Assembly: GCA_964588535.1 (NCBI GenBank) | Contig: CAZPQA010000167.1 | Span: 1 to 5,692 of the forward strand | Source: NaphS2 sp964588535 | GTDB lineage: Bacteria; Desulfobacterota; DSM-4660; Desulfatiglandales; Desulfatiglandaceae | Direction of reading: 5' to 3' | Length of the DNA stretch: 5,692 nucleotides | Shown here: positions 4,258-5,692 of the stretch, piece by piece | Layout: every line of letters starts with the position of its first letter | Position numbering within the stretch: position 1 is the stretch's first letter | The notes under the pieces: generated by a model | The model's input: only the letters and a program-made list of their open reading frames with translations | Told to the model about the DNA's origin: nothing | Database searches by the model: none | Made by a program: the position numbers and the translations under genes

Positions 4258-5692
4258 ATGCGCCACCTGCCACGTCAAAACGAAAAAGCGCTGGTCGTCG
4301 GATCCGGTATCGGTGGTCTGAGTATGGCCATCATACTCTCCAAACTCGGATTTGGCGTGACGGTTATTGAAAAAAACCGGCAACCCGGCGGCATGCTCCG
4401 AAGTTATGTTCGCCGGGGGATTCACTGCAATGTGGGACTGCACTATCTGGGGGCCCTGGATAAAGGTCAGGTCCTTTGGCGTCTGTTTGATTATCTTGGG
4501 ATTACCGAAAAACTGCCATTGAAACGCATGGGAGTTGATGGACCGGTGGACCGTTACTATTTCACCAATGCCGTCGCCGGTCCCCGACAATTTGATATGC
4601 CCGTCGGCCTGGATGCATATGAAACCCGCTTAAAGAAGGCTTTTCCAAAAGAGCAGGGAGCAATCGACGACTTCATGACCCTGCTGCGGCAAAGTGCCGG
4701 AGGACTTGATCGGCTGGAATTTCTCTTCAAAAACCAGTCAGCAGCCGATCTGATCGATCAGACTGAACCGCTGTGGGAGGTGCTGGATCTGCTGGGGTGT
4801 TCGCCCGGGCTCAAGGCTGTCTTGAGCGTTCCATCGGTGTGGATCGGGGTGCCACCACCCCTGTGCCCGCAGTTTTATCATACCATGACCCTGGCAAGTT
4901 ATCTATTTTCCGCCTGGCGTCTGGAAAGCAATGGCGCCCATTTGGTGAAGGTACTGGTTCAGCGGTTGATGGACCTGGGCGGCAGGGTTCTTTGCGGGCA
5001 GGCCGTTCGCCGCATTAATGTTCGCGGGGGGCATGCAACGGGGCTTACCCTGGAAAACGGGGAGCAGCATGATGCACCCCTGGTGGTCGGCACGGTGCAT
5101 CCCAACGTCGTGGTGGATCTGCTGGGGTCAGAAAACGTCAAACCTTCCTACCGGCGCAAAATTACGGGACTTGTGAATACAGACGGCATGTTTTCGGTCC
5201 ATGCCGTCGTACCCGCTGATACTCACAAGCCCCTGCCCTATAATATATTTTCCATGAAAGCCGATACCGATGGGGCGGTCCATGATGTGATCTATACACA
5301 GCTTCGGCCCAGTAGCCGCCCCGAATCCCTATTGCTCACGCTCATTACCGGTGGGCACAATGAATTATGGCGACCGTGGGAAAAGACACGAAGCGGGTAT
5401 CGGAGTGCCGACTATGAGGCCGCTAAAATAGCACTTGCCCGCTCACTCATTAAAAAAGTCGAACCGGTCACCGGTCAATTAAAGGGCCTGGAAGTGATCG
5501 ATACCTACACACCGCTGACCATCCGGGACTGGGTTAACAGTCCCAATGGCTCTGCCTACGGCGTAATGCGATCGAACAGGCAAATGTTATCGGCGGCCCT
5601 GTTGAACCGGACTGCTGTTAAAGGGTTGCATCTGGCCGGTCAAAGTGTCATGGCCCCCGGCATTCTGGGAACAATTCTCGGATCTCTGGTCA
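4258..5692 (+). CDS. FAD-dependent oxidoreductase, phytoene desaturase/retinol saturase-like (3' end outside window)
   Basis: The frame is open from ATG 4258 to the window edge, giving 478 residues of a family usually near 490-520, so only the last few codons are missing. Residues 11-38 form the dinucleotide-binding fold: ALVVGSGIGGL with the GxGxxG glycines at 15, 17 and 20, ending at E38 in VTVIEKN, which should hold the FAD ribose. QPGGML at 42-47 and GLHYLG at 60-65 resemble the GG and GxHYxG segments of retinol saturase and carotenoid isomerase relatives. The C-terminus has SPNGSAYG at 428-435 and the second FAD contact LHLAGQS (457-463) followed by PG. These enzymes desaturate, saturate or isomerise isoprenoid or polyene chains, often at the membrane. 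The substrate is unknown, because no other carotenoid or polyketide gene is in view. It lies 24 bases behind the PIN toxin with no visible promoter of its own. Confidence 0.88.
   Translation, partial: MRHLPRQNEKALVVGSGIGGLSMAIILSKLGFGVTVIEKNRQPGGMLRSYVRRGIHCNVGLHYLGALDKGQVLWRLFDYLGITEKLPLKRMGVDGPVDRYYFTNAVAGPRQFDMPVGLDAYETRLKKAFPKEQGAIDDFMTLLRQSAGGLDRLEFLFKNQSAADLIDQTEPLWEVLDLLGCSPGLKAVLSVPSVWIGVPPPLCPQFYHTMTLASYLFSAWRLESNGAHLVKVLVQRLMDLGGRVLCGQAVRRINVRGGHATGLTLENGEQHDAPLVVGTVHPNVVVDLLGSENVKPSYRRKITGLVNTDGMFSVHAVVPADTHKPLPYNIFSMKADTDGAVHDVIYTQLRPSSRPESLLLTLITGGHNELWRPWEKTRSGYRSADYEAAKIALARSLIKKVEPVTGQLKGLEVIDTYTPLTIRDWVNSPNGSAYGVMRSNRQMLSAALLNRTAVKGLHLAGQSVMAPGILGTILGSLV

Noticed and set aside
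4243..5141. Frames at 4243-4590 minus, 4773-5018 plus, 4903-5100 minus and 4959-5141 minus
   Set aside because: All lie within the continuous oxidoreductase frame from 4258, which has both FAD motifs, so these are shadows.
1..5692. CRISPR array, tRNA, rRNA or tandem repeats
   Set aside because: No regularly spaced direct repeats, no cloverleaf-like stretch and no rRNA-like sequence were seen on reading both strands.

Overview
All genes in this window that I can support lie on the + strand. The protein families present suggest an anaerobic, iron-sulfur-rich bacterium, most likely a Desulfobacterota (delta-proteobacterial) sulfate reducer or a relative. This placement is an inference from protein flavour: a multi-cluster ferredoxin protein with a cysteine-dense motif, tightly coupled to a decarboxylating dehydrogenase. 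No rRNA or other marker gene is present to confirm it.

Layout. (1) Positions 1-1358 hold a two-gene unit. The first gene is the 3' end of an isocitrate/isopropylmalate dehydrogenase-family gene. The second starts on the base right after its stop codon and encodes a 370-residue protein with a probable winged-helix N-terminus, a cysteine-rich middle and a C-terminal pair of [4Fe-4S] motifs. (2) Positions 1359-1506 are a non-coding gap with a very regular GC-rich hairpin. (3) Positions 1507-2984 encode a FetA/FetB-type ABC transporter (ATPase, then UPF0014-family permease) with an ATGA start/stop overlap. (4) Positions 3003-3305 hold the N-terminal third of a different ABC ATPase (nitrate/sulfonate/taurine type), cut off after its Walker A region. 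About 240 bases of apparently decayed sequence follow. (5) Positions 3541-4233 form a compact type II toxin-antitoxin cassette: a near-consensus sigma70 promoter, a small ribbon-helix-helix-like antitoxin and an overlapping PIN-domain (VapC-like) toxin. (6) From 4258 to the window edge runs an almost complete FAD-dependent oxidoreductase of the phytoene desaturase/retinol saturase type. It starts 24 bases after the toxin stop codon, and its ribosome binding site lies inside a small predicted hairpin.

How the parts relate. The dehydrogenase and Fe-S protein are very probably co-transcribed and translationally coupled, which suggests a shared redox role. The FetAB pair is a self-contained exporter. 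The stretch from 3003 to about 3600 looks like a genomic scar: a broken transporter gene next to an addiction cassette. The oxidoreductase downstream has no separate promoter that I can see and may be read from the toxin-antitoxin promoter. I found no CRISPR array, tRNA, rRNA, intact insertion sequence or clearly new multi-gene system. The observation most worth pursuing is the Fe-S/winged-helix protein coupled to the dehydrogenase.
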